Source: Prochlorococcus marinus str. MIT 9215
Lineage (GTDB): Bacteria > Cyanobacteriota > Cyanobacteriia > PCC-6307 > Cyanobiaceae
Assembly: GCF_000018065.1 (NCBI RefSeq)
Contig: NC_009840.1
Location: 806,001 to 870,000, forward strand
Direction of reading: 5' to 3'
DNA: 64,000 nucleotides
Shown piece by piece: positions 35,733-45,242 of the stretch. Within the stretch, counting starts at the first letter, position 1. Each line of letters opens with the position of its first letter. The notes below the pieces were generated by a model that worked only from the letters and a program-made list of their open reading frames with translations, made no database searches and was not told the origin of the DNA. A program made the translations under genes and the position numbers.

Positions 35733-36917
35733 TTGACAGAGGCAAAACTTTTTCCTGCTTTAAATGAAGCGAATTTATCTCATTTTTCAAAGACTTATGT
35801 TCCCTCTAGACTTTTATTAGGCCCTGGGCCTTCAAATGCACATCCAGAAGTCTTAAGCGCTCTTTCTTTGAATCCTATTGGTCATTTAGATGAAGCGTAT
35901 ATCTCATTGATGTCAGACGTCCGGCAACTTTTAAGGTATACCTGGCAGTGCAATAATCGTCTTACACTTCCAATGAGTGGCACTGGTAGTGCAGCTATGG
36001 AAGCCTCAATAGCTAATTTTATTGAAGAAGGCGAAAAAATTCTTATTGCTAAAAAAGGATATTTTGGAGATAGATTAGTTGATATGGCCGCCAGATATAA
36101 GGCACAAGTTTCCGTTATTGAAAAACCATGGGGTGAGGCTTTCACTTATGAGGAAATTAAATATGAAATAGAGACTAAAAAACCAGCTATTTTTGCTATT
36201 GTCCATGCTGAAACATCAAGTGGTGTGTTACAACCTCTTGATGGTATTGGGGATATATGCAGAGAAAATAACTGCTTGTTTTTAGTTGATGCAGTTACTT
36301 CACTTGGTGCTTTAGAATTATTGGTAGACGAATGGAAAATTGATTTAGCGTACAGTTGTAGTCAAAAGGGTTTAAGTTGTCCCCCAGGATTGAGCCCCTT
36401 TACGATGAATAAAAGAGCTGAAGAAAAACTAAGTTCAAGAAAAACAAAAGTACCTAACTGGTATTTAGATTTATCTCTATTAAATAAATATTGGGGTTCT
36501 GATCGTGTTTACCATCATACTGCCCCAGTAAATATGAATTTTGCTATTCGTGAAGGTTTACGATTAATTGCGAATGAGGGTTTAAAAAATGTTTGGAATA
36601 GACATAATACTAATGCAAAGAAACTGTGGAATGGTTTAGAGAGTCTTGGAATGGAATTACATGTACCCGAGGAATATAGATTGCCAACTTTAACTACAGT
36701 TAAAATACCTCCAGCAGTTGATGGGGATGGTTTTAGAAATCATCTCTTAAGAAACTTTGGAATTGAGATAGGAAATGGACTTGGAGAATTATCCGGTAAG
36801 GTGTGGCGTGTGGGGCTAATGGGTTTTAATTCATGTGAGGAGAATGTTGATAGATTATTAAACCTATTTGATACTGAGCTTAAGAAATTCTCTATTTTTG
36901 AGTCCTCAACTTTTTAA
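35733..36917 (+). CDS. Serine/alanine:glyoxylate-type aminotransferase (class V)
   Basis: A 394-residue PLP enzyme that most likely transfers the amino group of serine or alanine to glyoxylate in photorespiration. The start is TTG at 35733 (M-T-E-A). Motifs include 'LLLGPGPSNAHPEV', 'LPMSGTGSAAMEA', 'FLVDAVTSLG' and the PLP lysine Lys212 in CSQKGL. The length is normal. A glycerate kinase, which acts later in the same pathway, is partly present at the left edge of the window. The 3' end overlaps tadA by 26 bases. Confidence 0.9.
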   Translation: MTEAKLFPALNEANLSHFSKTYVPSRLLLGPGPSNAHPEVLSALSLNPIGHLDEAYISLMSDVRQLLRYTWQCNNRLTLPMSGTGSAAMEASIANFIEEGEKILIAKKGYFGDRLVDMAARYKAQVSVIEKPWGEAFTYEEIKYEIETKKPAIFAIVHAETSSGVLQPLDGIGDICRENNCLFLVDAVTSLGALELLVDEWKIDLAYSCSQKGLSCPPGLSPFTMNKRAEEKLSSRKTKVPNWYLDLSLLNKYWGSDRVYHHTAPVNMNFAIREGLRLIANEGLKNVWNRHNTNAKKLWNGLESLGMELHVPEEYRLPTLTTVKIPPAVDGDGFRNHLLRNFGIEIGNGLGELSGKVWRVGLMGFNSCEENVDRLLNLFDTELKKFSIFESSTF

Positions 36918-37407
36918 ACCAAATCTGTAAAATTTTACTGCATTCATCTTCTAGGAGGCCTCCAATTATTTCCATTTTATGATGAGCACTTTCATGTTTT
37001 GATAGGTCAATTGAGCCACCCAATCCACCTCTTTTCTTATCGTAAGCTCCAAAAATAACTTTACCCATCCGGGCTTGAATAAGAGCAGAGGAACACATAG
37101 TACAAGGTTCTAAATTTGTAATAATAGTACATTCATTAAATCTCCAATCATTTTTTATTAGAGATGCCTGCCTAAGTGCCATTATCTCAGCATGACCTAA
37201 TGGGTCTTTATTTATATTCCTTCTGTTAACCCCTCTCCCGATACATCTTCCTCTCTCATCTAAAATTATTGAACAAATTGGTAGCTCAACTTTTCCAATC
37301 TCTATGGATCTTCTTAATAACGAATTCATCCACAAAGTGTATTTAGAATTATTTGTGTTTTTTTGAAGATCTTTATTACTATTTTCATTTTCAAAAATAT
37401 ATCTCAT
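36892..37407 (-). CDS. tadA: tRNA-specific adenosine deaminase
   Basis: A 171-residue zinc deaminase that converts the wobble adenosine of tRNA-Arg(ACG) to inosine. The zinc site is His72-Ala-Glu74 and PCTMC (Cys102, Cys105). 'GVNRRNINKDPLGHAEIMALRQA' and the C-terminal 'YDKKRGGLGGSIDL' fit TadA. A Met at residue 27 could be the start, but that would trim the first helix, so the longer form is kept; its first 25 residues are poorly conserved. It is divergent from the PLP decarboxylase gene. Confidence 0.88.
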   Translation of the reverse strand: MRYIFENENSNKDLQKNTNNSKYTLWMNSLLRRSIEIGKVELPICSIILDERGRCIGRGVNRRNINKDPLGHAEIMALRQASLIKNDWRFNECTIITNLEPCTMCSSALIQARMGKVIFGAYDKKRGGLGGSIDLSKHESAHHKMEIIGGLLEDECSKILQIWFKKLRTQK

Positions 37408-37450
37408 TTACCAATATTGAGAATAGAATTAATAATAGATATCTTATCTG

Positions 37451-38836
37451 ATGGCTGAAGATTTAATTAATAATAAAGATATATATTACCCCTCATATTT
37501 AGGGACTAATGACAAATTGATTACTCTTCTGAATAGAGCAAGTCAAACTCTTTGTGACTGGTATTCTAAATCAGATAAAAATGGTCCTTTACCTTTTGAT
37601 GAGTGTTTCAAATGCATTATGCCTACGGAAGATAGTGACTCTGAAGAAGTTTTGTTTTCTGAGATTGAATCTCTTTTGAATAATTCGTTTAATCCCATTC
37701 ATCCTGGTTCACTAGCTCACCTTGATCCCCCACCTTTAATCTTCTCTATTTTGGGAGATTTAATAGCTGCTGGTTTAAATAATAATCTTCTCGCTTACGA
37801 GTTATCACCAAGTTTAACTTTGCTTGAGGAATCATTATGCAAATGGTTTGCAAAAAAAATAGGGTTTAATGATTTCTCAGGAGGTATAGCTGCTAGTGGA
37901 GGTACATTAAGTAATCTGAATGCACTTATAGCAGCTAGAAATAATGCTGGATTAGGAACAAATTCTAATTCTGTATTACTTGTTAGTGAAGATGCTCATT
38001 CTTCCTTCGTTAAATGTATAAGAGTAATGGGTCTTGATTCTACGAATCTTGTCAGGATTAAAACTGATAATCAAGGTCGAATGGATATAAACGATCTCAG
38101 AAAGTCTTTAGATAAATGTTCAATAGAAAATAAAAAAATATTTGCTATTGTTGCAACCCTTGGGACAACTGTAAGAGGAGCCATTGATCCTATTAATGAA
38201 ATAAGTGAAATCTGCAAACAAAGAAACATATGGTTACATATTGATGGTTCAATAGGAGGGATTTTTGCAATTACGTCTATTCCAATAGAAGGCTTAAATT
38301 ATATTAATCAGGCTAATTCGATAACGATAAACCCACAAAAGATCATTGGCATAACAAAAACTTCTTCTTTGTTATTAGTTTCAAATATGAGTACTCTAAA
38401 AAATACTTTTAATACTGGACTACCATATATATCTTCTAAGGAAAATATTATAAATAGAGGAGAAATAGGCATACAAGGTTCAAGACCTGCAGAGGTTATC
38501 AAACTATGGCTTGGATTACGTTTTTTAGGTCTGAATGGAATAGAAAATATATTAGAGTCGACAATTAAAAGAAAAGATTTTTTTCTAAAAAATATTAGTA
38601 AAAATAAATTTGATATATATTCAGGTCCTCTCCATATTGTTTCATTTTTACCAAAGAAACTCGAGCCAAAAGACTCTGATTCATGGACTCAAACTAAAGT
38701 AAATGAACTAATTAAAAATAACTTTATGCTTTCTAGACCAAAATTTAAAGGTAAATATTTTTTACGGGTTGTCATGGGAAATTACAATACAAAAGAATAT
38801 CACATTGAAGAACTTTTGAGACTTTTAGATGCTTAA
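37451..38836 (+). CDS. Group II PLP-dependent decarboxylase (aromatic/diaminobutyrate type)
   Basis: A 461-residue protein of the family that includes L-2,4-diaminobutyrate, tyrosine and glutamate decarboxylases. 'GSLAHLDPPPLIFSILGDLIAAGLN' and 'GGIAASGGTLSNLNALIAARN' are typical. His183, Asp265 in 'HIDGSIGG' and Lys297 in 'INPQK' are the expected PLP contacts. The usual HVDAAxGG and x-HK patterns are altered to HIDGSIGG and PQK, so the substrate is uncertain. Sequence alone does not show which amino acid is decarboxylated. Confidence 0.82.
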   Translation: MAEDLINNKDIYYPSYLGTNDKLITLLNRASQTLCDWYSKSDKNGPLPFDECFKCIMPTEDSDSEEVLFSEIESLLNNSFNPIHPGSLAHLDPPPLIFSILGDLIAAGLNNNLLAYELSPSLTLLEESLCKWFAKKIGFNDFSGGIAASGGTLSNLNALIAARNNAGLGTNSNSVLLVSEDAHSSFVKCIRVMGLDSTNLVRIKTDNQGRMDINDLRKSLDKCSIENKKIFAIVATLGTTVRGAIDPINEISEICKQRNIWLHIDGSIGGIFAITSIPIEGLNYINQANSITINPQKIIGITKTSSLLLVSNMSTLKNTFNTGLPYISSKENIINRGEIGIQGSRPAEVIKLWLGLRFLGLNGIENILESTIKRKDFFLKNISKNKFDIYSGPLHIVSFLPKKLEPKDSDSWTQTKVNELIKNNFMLSRPKFKGKYFLRVVMGNYNTKEYHIEELLRLLDA

Positions 38837-38845
38837 CTAATTAAT

Positions 38846-38980
38846 ATGGGTAGACCAAAAATTATTGCAATAGTCACGGGTTTTATTTCTATAGCTATTT
38901 GTATTGCTTATTTACTCTTAATTACGATCTTTGATTTCAGAACTTATCTAAATGATCAATTATCCAATTTTACTTATTAA
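38846..38980 (+). CDS. Small membrane protein (44 aa), unidentified
   Basis: ATG at 38846 to TAA at 38980 encodes 44 residues with a short basic start (G-R-P-K), one hydrophobic span (about 6-28) and a polar tail. It begins 9 bases after the PLP decarboxylase on the same strand. Its last 11 bases overlap the end of the convergent GTPase gene. I recognise no family. The overlap lowers but does not remove the chance that it is real. Confidence 0.45.
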   Translation: MGRPKIIAIVTGFISIAICIAYLLLITIFDFRTYLNDQLSNFTY

Positions 38981-40469
38981 ATTGAGGCAAACTTTTATTT
39001 GATTTAAAATACTTTTTCATTTCAATTTTTGATATAGCTTCTTTGACGAATTTGTTTAAAATCTCCTCTCTCTTACTTATTCTATAGATCTTATCTACTA
39101 CTTCTTGAATACCTCCATCACCCCAATCTTGCCCATTTTTAAAATATTCAATCAAACTTAGTCCTACAATTCTTATTAACCAGCCTGCTGTAACTGATTG
39201 TATAGATTTAGATAATATTATTTTAGTCAAGCTTGTAGCTAAAGCAGGAGAAAGAATAGCGAGACCCCCTTTTAGTATTCCTTGTTTAGCTAATGCGCTT
39301 AGCAATGAAGTTGCTAAATCTTTAGCATCTTTTTTTGTAAGCTTTATTTCATATATTTTTGATAATTCCATTATCATTTGAAGGTTTACGGAAGTAGTAG
39401 TAAGAAAATCAACAGCTGGTAGTGGATTAACTAGTATTACTCCTCCTGTAATCCACATATATTTATTTATCACTTTATTGGACATTAAAAATCGTTGTTC
39501 TTGCACAAAATTTTTACTTTTAATACCTAACTTATTTGAGCGAAACAGAATGTTATCCGCCAATAACTCTTCGCCATTATTATCTAGTGTTTCAATTATT
39601 TCTCTAAATAAACTTCCTACTTCTGGAACTAGATTTAAGGTATCTGATTTTACATAGCTAGATCGTTGAGGTACTGCAATTGTTTGAACAACTGAAATTT
39701 TATTTTTTCTAGCGGAAGTTATAGAAATTATATTTTCTTTGATGAGTTTATTTTCATCTCTTGACCTCAAATCACATTTATTTAGAACTATTATTATTTT
39801 TTTCCTTAATTTTATTAATTCCTCAATTAGATAGTTTTCGTATTTATTTATGTCCTGATCTAACACAAAAAGAACTAAGTCAGAATTTGATGCTTGGATA
39901 ATTGTTGCTTTTTCTCTCTCTTCTCCTAATTTAGATGGTTCGAATAAACCCGGAGTATCCACTATATTAATATTTCTTTTTAAGATTGGGATACGAATTT
40001 TATAGCTATTAATTTGCTTTGTTGTGCCTATTTTTGCTGAAGTTTGTCCAACAATATTTTTCAATAAGGATCTTACTAATGATGTTTTTCCTGAGGAACC
40101 TGCTCCAAAAAGAGTAACATTATAATCTCCTGTTTTTAATTGTGACTCTAGTTTATTTTTTTGGTAATTTAACAATTCAACTTTTACTTTATCATTAATT
40201 TTTTCATTAATTTTCTCGACCCCTTCCAAACTTATCTTGGCAGCGCCATATGTATTTTTTGATGAAAGTGTATTTTTTTTATTTTTATATATAACTTTAT
40301 ATACTATTTTTTTAAATAATTTTTTATCAATATTATAAAAAATATAAATAATTGCTATTAAAAATAAAAGGGTATAAATATTTACTATTCTTATAAATAT
40401 CGAAAATAAAATATATAGAAATAATATTATTACTAGATACTTTATATACCTTAATTTCAAGTAATTCAT
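38970..40469 (-). CDS. Membrane-associated GTPase (Era-like G domain, DUF697-like C-terminus)
   Basis: A 499-residue protein from the ATG at 40469, two bases past the end of lspA; an earlier Met at 40538 would overlap lspA by 68 bases and is unlikely. Two N-terminal spans (about 10-50) precede the G domain: G1 GAGSSGKTS at 122-130, G3 DTPGL at 171-175 and G4 NKCD at 230-233. The C-terminal ~170 residues are hydrophobic-helical and resemble the YcjF/DUF697 region. Function unknown. It is the last gene of the pyk-bioY-lspA run. Confidence 0.82.
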   Translation of the reverse strand: MNYLKLRYIKYLVIILFLYILFSIFIRIVNIYTLLFLIAIIYIFYNIDKKLFKKIVYKVIYKNKKNTLSSKNTYGAAKISLEGVEKINEKINDKVKVELLNYQKNKLESQLKTGDYNVTLFGAGSSGKTSLVRSLLKNIVGQTSAKIGTTKQINSYKIRIPILKRNINIVDTPGLFEPSKLGEEREKATIIQASNSDLVLFVLDQDINKYENYLIEELIKLRKKIIIVLNKCDLRSRDENKLIKENIISITSARKNKISVVQTIAVPQRSSYVKSDTLNLVPEVGSLFREIIETLDNNGEELLADNILFRSNKLGIKSKNFVQEQRFLMSNKVINKYMWITGGVILVNPLPAVDFLTTTSVNLQMIMELSKIYEIKLTKKDAKDLATSLLSALAKQGILKGGLAILSPALATSLTKIILSKSIQSVTAGWLIRIVGLSLIEYFKNGQDWGDGGIQEVVDKIYRISKREEILNKFVKEAISKIEMKKYFKSNKSLPQFNK

Positions 40470-40470
40470 T

Positions 40471-40929
40471 TTATCGATTATTTTTAAAAATGTTATATAG
40501 TAAAAAAATAAAGCCAATGTTAATAGATATATCAGCAATGTTAAATACTGGAAAATTGATAATATTTAAATTTATAAAATCAACAACAAAACCTCTATAT
40601 ATCCTATCTATACCATTACCAATAGTTCCGCCAAGAATAAAGCTATAAGAATAAAGATCGAATGAATTTAAAGGATTTTTCCTAAATATTAAATAAATAA
40701 GTAATATTGAAAAAAAAATACTTATAAAAGATAATAATATTCTACTACCACTAAGTATGTTAAATGCTGCCCCGTAATTTGCTACAAAGTCTAATTTGAA
40801 TAAAAGAAAATCTTTATTAATAAATAATTTTTTTTTATAAAATATTAAATATTTCGTGAATTGATCTATTAGAACAATAAAAATACTTAATAATAAAAAA
40901 TATAATTTTGTTTTTATTTTATTATTCAT
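40471..40929 (-). CDS. lspA: Lipoprotein signal peptidase (signal peptidase II)
   Basis: A 152-residue, four-span membrane protease that removes signal peptides from lipoproteins. The catalytic aspartates are Asp117 in 'YRGFVVDFINL' and Asp133 in 'FNIADISI'; 'NYGAAFNI' and 'GGTIGNGIDRI' are the other conserved boxes. The start codon region overlaps the bioY stop by one base, and the GTPase start follows two bases after the stop, so the three genes are tightly coupled. Confidence 0.93.
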   Translation of the reverse strand: MNNKIKTKLYFLLLSIFIVLIDQFTKYLIFYKKKLFINKDFLLFKLDFVANYGAAFNILSGSRILLSFISIFFSILLIYLIFRKNPLNSFDLYSYSFILGGTIGNGIDRIYRGFVVDFINLNIINFPVFNIADISINIGFIFLLYNIFKNNR

Positions 40930-41498
40930 TATTTGATAGGCTTTAAACGTTCTATAAGTTTAATTAGTAATAAAAGTGGAAAAAGCATTAAAAAATGATA
41001 TCCAATCTTACCTAATGAGTATTTCCCTAAATTATATAAAAATAAATTAAATTGACTGTAGAATAAAATTTGTATGAAGCTGTAAAATATTCCAGTTAAA
41101 TGCATAGCACCTATTGCTATCAATCCATTTTTTAAGAAGTTTCTAACGTTTATTTTATTTCTATTATTTAAATTATCAATTATTTTGATTAATGGATAAT
41201 AACCCAATAAATAACCAAAATTAGGAGTGAGCAAATAACCTATTGAACCTCCCTGATGAAAAACAGGAAATATAAATAACCCTAAAATTATATAGATAGT
41301 AAATGCTCTGTAAACAACTTTTTTATGAAATATAAGTGTTAATAAAATTATGGTTGGAATTTGCCATGTGATAGGCAATTCAAAGTTATTACTAGATTTA
41401 TAGATAAAAGGTAGTGGAATATAAACAGGTAACATTGATGTTATTACTAGTGATTGAAGACTCACCAGTATCTCAATTAATTTATAAAAATTGAGCAT
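40929..41498 (-). CDS. bioY: Biotin transporter BioY (ECF S component)
   Basis: A 189-residue protein with about six spans. The 'GGSIGYLLTPNFGYLLGYYPL' block matches the BioY family, the biotin-binding subunit of energy-coupling factor transporters. The start is ATG at 41498. No EcfA or EcfT gene is nearby, so BioY may work alone or with modules encoded elsewhere. It shares one base with lspA and lies 15 bases after the ABC permease gene. Confidence 0.72.
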   Translation of the reverse strand: MLNFYKLIEILVSLQSLVITSMLPVYIPLPFIYKSSNNFELPITWQIPTIILLTLIFHKKVVYRAFTIYIILGLFIFPVFHQGGSIGYLLTPNFGYLLGYYPLIKIIDNLNNRNKINVRNFLKNGLIAIGAMHLTGIFYSFIQILFYSQFNLFLYNLGKYSLGKIGYHFLMLFPLLLLIKLIERLKPIK

Positions 41499-41513
41499 TA
41501 TTATAAATTCTAT

Positions 41514-42746
41514 TTATAAACTTCTCAATGCAACAATTGGATCTAATTTAGAAGCTCTTTTTGCAGGTAAAACACCAAAGATTAAACCTATTGATCCTGA
41601 AATGATCATGGTGGAAGTAGTAGTTGTAATTCCTACTGATGCAGGAAGTGGTGTTATCAGAGATAAAAGAAAAACACCTGATAAACCCGTGGTTGTTCCA
41701 ATTAATCCTCCAATTGTAGATAAAATCAATGCCTCAATTAAAAATTGAATTAATATATCTGATTGTTTAGCTCCTATTGCTTTTCTAAGTCCTATCTCTT
41801 CTGTCCTTTCGCTTACAGAAACGAGCATAATATTCATGATTCCTATGCCTCCAACCACTAAAGATACTGCACCAATAGCAGCCAATAAAAACGTTAATCC
41901 GCTTGTTATGTTGGTTACTATATTCAATGCATCTTCTTGTGATCTAACCGCAAAGTCATCATCTCTAATTATTTTATGTCTTTGCCTTAATAAATTAGTA
42001 ATCTGAAATTTAGCGGCACTAGTTGCATTTTTATTAATTGCCTCAACACTAATAAAGCTTAAACTTACCCCATATGTCGGGTCCTTACCTGTAATCCTAT
42101 TGACCATGGTGGTTAATGGAATATAAGCATTTTTGTCTTGATTACTTCCAAATACAGCACCTTTTGGTTTTAATATTCCGATAATTTCATAAGTGTGGTC
42201 TTTAATTCTGATTTTTTCCCCAAGTGATGAAGATTTATCTTTAAAAAATTCGTCTTTTAGATCAGGACCTATTACAACATAACTTCTTGCACTATTAACA
42301 TCACTTTTTGATAAAAATCTTCCCTTATCAACTTCAAAGCTCCTTACTTCAAGAAATTCAGGAGTAACTCCAGCAATTGATATATTTAAACTTTTAGAAT
42401 TTGATTGCACTATTTCGTTAGCTGAGATTTGAGGAGCTACTTTTTTAACTGTTGGTACTTGATTTCTTATTGCTACTGCATCCTCTAAAACTAGGTTTTT
42501 AGGAAATGAAATACCTCTTCTTCTAGTGTCATTATTTCCTGGAACAATGAATAAAACATTGGCACCTAAATTACTTAATTGGTTTTTTGCTAATGTTTGA
42601 GCACCTCTACCAAGTCCAACAAGTGTAATAACTGAAGCATTTCCTATAATTATTCCAAGCATTGTTAAAGAACTTCTTAATTTGTTCGAAACTAAAGTTT
42701 TTGTGGCCATGCCAAAGGCTTCTTTTATTGATATATTCCTAGACAT
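41514..42746 (-). CDS. ABC transporter permease, MacB/DevC (FtsX) type
   Basis: A 410-residue permease: one N-terminal span (about 18-42), a large periplasmic MacB_PCD domain (about 45-245), and three C-terminal spans (about 270-400) forming the FtsX domain. 'SVSERTEEIGLRKAIGAKQSDILIQFLIEAL' is typical. The matching ATPase and membrane-fusion partner are not in the window. The start overlaps the last 8 bases of pyk. The substrate is not predictable. Confidence 0.88.
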   Translation of the reverse strand: MSRNISIKEAFGMATKTLVSNKLRSSLTMLGIIIGNASVITLVGLGRGAQTLAKNQLSNLGANVLFIVPGNNDTRRRGISFPKNLVLEDAVAIRNQVPTVKKVAPQISANEIVQSNSKSLNISIAGVTPEFLEVRSFEVDKGRFLSKSDVNSARSYVVIGPDLKDEFFKDKSSSLGEKIRIKDHTYEIIGILKPKGAVFGSNQDKNAYIPLTTMVNRITGKDPTYGVSLSFISVEAINKNATSAAKFQITNLLRQRHKIIRDDDFAVRSQEDALNIVTNITSGLTFLLAAIGAVSLVVGGIGIMNIMLVSVSERTEEIGLRKAIGAKQSDILIQFLIEALILSTIGGLIGTTTGLSGVFLLSLITPLPASVGITTTTSTMIISGSIGLIFGVLPAKRASKLDPIVALRSL

Positions 42747-44532
42747 ATTTATATTTATCTATTGCATCATCATCATCTTCAATTTGTCCCTTATAAATAA
42801 CACCTTCATTAAGCTGAAGTGTAATAAGGTCGCCATTACTAATTTGATGATTATCTATATTTTCTAAATTACAAATTGTAGAAATCTTTTTATTATTCTT
42901 GTTAAATAAAGCATAAACATCATTCACATTTTGGTTCGTAACAATACCTGCAATATTTTTACTCAGTGGAATATTTTTCATTAATTCCTCTGGAACAAAT
43001 AATATTTCTCCCGGGCAAATTAAAGAAATATCAGGATTGTTTTTAATTATTCTTGCTTTACCTGTAACACCGATTTCCCCTATTGAAATTCCTCTTGATA
43101 CAATTTTTCTTACTAAACCGACTTTTATTAAATCTGTAGAGCCACTAATTCCAGTTAATGTACCTGCGGTTTGAACTACTAAATCTCCTTGATTTAGGAT
43201 TCCCATCTCCTGAGCAATTTGCATAGCTAAACTAAAAGTTTTTGCTGTTCTTTCATCATTTTTAACTACTATTGGAGTAACTCCCCAAACAAGTTGCAAT
43301 CTTCTAGCTACACTCCTCTCTGTAGTTGTTGCCAAAATAGGTGTTGGTGGTCTGAACTTACTTACATTTCGAGCGGTAGAACCTGATTTTGTTAAAGGGA
43401 TTATAGCTCCTGCATCAAGTTGTCTAGCTATATTACTTACTGCTGCACTAATAGCATTTGGGATAGTACTGGGTAAGTGGCTTTCAATAGCCTTAAGTGG
43501 GTAATCCCTTTCAATTCTTCTTGCTATAGTTGCCATCGTTTCAACTGCCTCTACAGGATAATCGCCAACTGCAGTTTCGTTCGAAAGCATTACAGCATCA
43601 GTACCATCCAGAATTGCATTTGCAACATCACTAACTTCAGCCCTAGTTGGTCTTGGGTTAGAAGCCATAGAATCAAGCATTTGAGTCGCTGTAATTATTG
43701 GGATACCTAATGTATTAGCTTTTCTTATTAATTCCTTTTGTAAAAGTGGAACTTCTTCAGCAGGCATTTCTACTCCCAAATCACCTCTTGCAACCATAAC
43801 ACCATCACATAAGGGTAAAACTGTATCGATTTGATCAATTGCTTCAAATTTTTCTATTTTTGCGACTACAGGAGTTGAATGCCCATTTTTGTTTATTAAA
43901 TCTTTTATCTCATTTATATCAGATGGATTTCTTACGAAACTTAGTGCTATCCAATCAACTCCCTCAGATAAACCGAATTTTAAATCCTCTTTATCTTTTT
44001 CTGTTAATGCTTTTACTGATAATTGAACATCTGGAAAATTAACACCTTTATTGTTTGAAAGCACCCCTCCTACAGTTACTATGCACTCCAAATTATTGGA
44101 TTTTAAATCAACTTTTTCTACAATCATTTCTATTTTTCCATCATCTAAAAGTATTCTTTTCCCTTCACTAATTTCTTGAGAAAGTTTATCGTAGGTTACA
44201 TTTGCAATAGTATTTGTACATTCAACATCATTTGATGTCAGTGTAAATTTATCACCTTTTTTAACTTTTACTGGCCCATCTTTAAAGCGTCCTAATCGTA
44301 TTTTAGGTCCTTGAAGATCTTGCAATATTCCAATATCTATATCTAGCTTTTTTGATACTTCTCTTATGGTTTTTATTCTCTCAGCATGATCTTTATGATC
44401 TCCATGTGAGAAATTTAATCTGAATGTTGTTACTCCAGCTATAATTAAATCTGTAATTATTTCTTTAGATTGAGTCGCAGGTCCAATCGTTGCTACTATT
44501 TTTGTTCTTCTTTTTAAATCAATATTCGACAT
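42739..44532 (-). CDS. pyk: Pyruvate kinase
   Basis: A 597-residue glycolytic enzyme making ATP and pyruvate. The TIM-barrel core has 'TIGPATQSKEIITDLI', the 'RLNFSHGDHKDH' site and 'ITATQMLDSMASNPRPTRAEVSDVANAILDG'-type residues. About 100 extra C-terminal residues form the PEP-utiliser-like domain also seen in Bacillus and many cyanobacteria. It is the first gene of a five-gene leftward run (pyk, ABC permease, bioY, lspA, GTPase) with overlapping or abutting junctions. Confidence 0.96.
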   Translation of the reverse strand: MSNIDLKRRTKIVATIGPATQSKEIITDLIIAGVTTFRLNFSHGDHKDHAERIKTIREVSKKLDIDIGILQDLQGPKIRLGRFKDGPVKVKKGDKFTLTSNDVECTNTIANVTYDKLSQEISEGKRILLDDGKIEMIVEKVDLKSNNLECIVTVGGVLSNNKGVNFPDVQLSVKALTEKDKEDLKFGLSEGVDWIALSFVRNPSDINEIKDLINKNGHSTPVVAKIEKFEAIDQIDTVLPLCDGVMVARGDLGVEMPAEEVPLLQKELIRKANTLGIPIITATQMLDSMASNPRPTRAEVSDVANAILDGTDAVMLSNETAVGDYPVEAVETMATIARRIERDYPLKAIESHLPSTIPNAISAAVSNIARQLDAGAIIPLTKSGSTARNVSKFRPPTPILATTTERSVARRLQLVWGVTPIVVKNDERTAKTFSLAMQIAQEMGILNQGDLVVQTAGTLTGISGSTDLIKVGLVRKIVSRGISIGEIGVTGKARIIKNNPDISLICPGEILFVPEELMKNIPLSKNIAGIVTNQNVNDVYALFNKNNKKISTICNLENIDNHQISNGDLITLQLNEGVIYKGQIEDDDDAIDKYKYV

Positions 44533-44593
44533 ATATAGATAATATTGCTAGATATAAATAAATTTACCATACCCAAAGTTAGTTATTTAAGTA

Positions 44594-44923
44594 ATGGATT
44601 TTAAAACTTATCAGAAAAAAGCCAGAGAAACAGCGCAATATCCAGATTTAGGTTCAAATAATATTTATCCAACGCTTGGTTTAGTCGGAGAGGCTGGTGA
44701 GGTAGCAGAAAAAGTAAAAAAGGTTTTAAGAGATAAAAATGGAATATTTGATAACGAATCGAAATTAGGTATTAAGAAAGAGTTAGGAGATGTTTTGTGG
44801 TATGTATCAAATCTTTGTACAGAATTAAATTTCAATTTAGAAGATGTTGCATTGCAAAATCTTGAAAAATTAAAATTAAGAGCTGCTAAAGGGAAGATAA
44901 GAGGTTCTGGAGATGATAGATAA
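44594..44923 (+). CDS. MazG-like nucleotide pyrophosphohydrolase
   Basis: A 109-residue single-domain all-alpha NTP pyrophosphohydrolase. Metal-binding acids are in 'GLVGEAGEVAEK' (Glu33, Glu36) and 'KKELGDVLWYVSNL' (Glu63, Asp66), the E-x2-E...E-x2-D pattern. Such enzymes hydrolyse (d)NTPs to monophosphates, often to remove damaged or excess nucleotides. The substrate is not known. It ends two bases before the convergent yggT gene. Confidence 0.85.
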   Translation: MDFKTYQKKARETAQYPDLGSNNIYPTLGLVGEAGEVAEKVKKVLRDKNGIFDNESKLGIKKELGDVLWYVSNLCTELNFNLEDVALQNLEKLKLRAAKGKIRGSGDDR

Positions 44924-44925
44924 AA

Positions 44926-45204
44926 TCAGCTATAACCTAAGCTCGCATACTGGAGATTTGTAATTAAATTTTGAATAACATTTAAAAGTAAAAAAGCTAA
45001 TAATGATGAAATATCAAATCCACCTATTGGAGGTATAATTCCTCTAAAAATGTTTAAATAAGGATCTGTAATAGAAGTTAATGCAGATAAAACACCGTTA
45101 CTCCAATCGATACCTGGAAACCATGTAAGTAAAATTCTTATTATCAATATAAAAGAATAAATTGATAAAGTTTGGCCCAGTACTGCAAAAATCTCAGATA
45201 ACAT
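44926..45204 (-). CDS. YggT-family membrane protein
   Basis: A 92-residue protein with two membrane spans (about 5-25 and 60-85). The connecting segment 'LLTWFPGIDWS' and 'SITDPYLNIFRGIIPPIGGFDIS' are characteristic of YggT/CCB3-type proteins, which in plants and cyanobacteria are linked to cytochrome b6 maturation or membrane organisation. The role here is inferred from family only. It follows scpB on the same strand, 38 bases away. Confidence 0.85.
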   Translation of the reverse strand: MLSEIFAVLGQTLSIYSFILIIRILLTWFPGIDWSNGVLSALTSITDPYLNIFRGIIPPIGGFDISSLLAFLLLNVIQNLITNLQYASLGYS

Positions 45205-45242
45205 TAACTTTTAGTAATTTTATATATCCTAACATTTACTTA

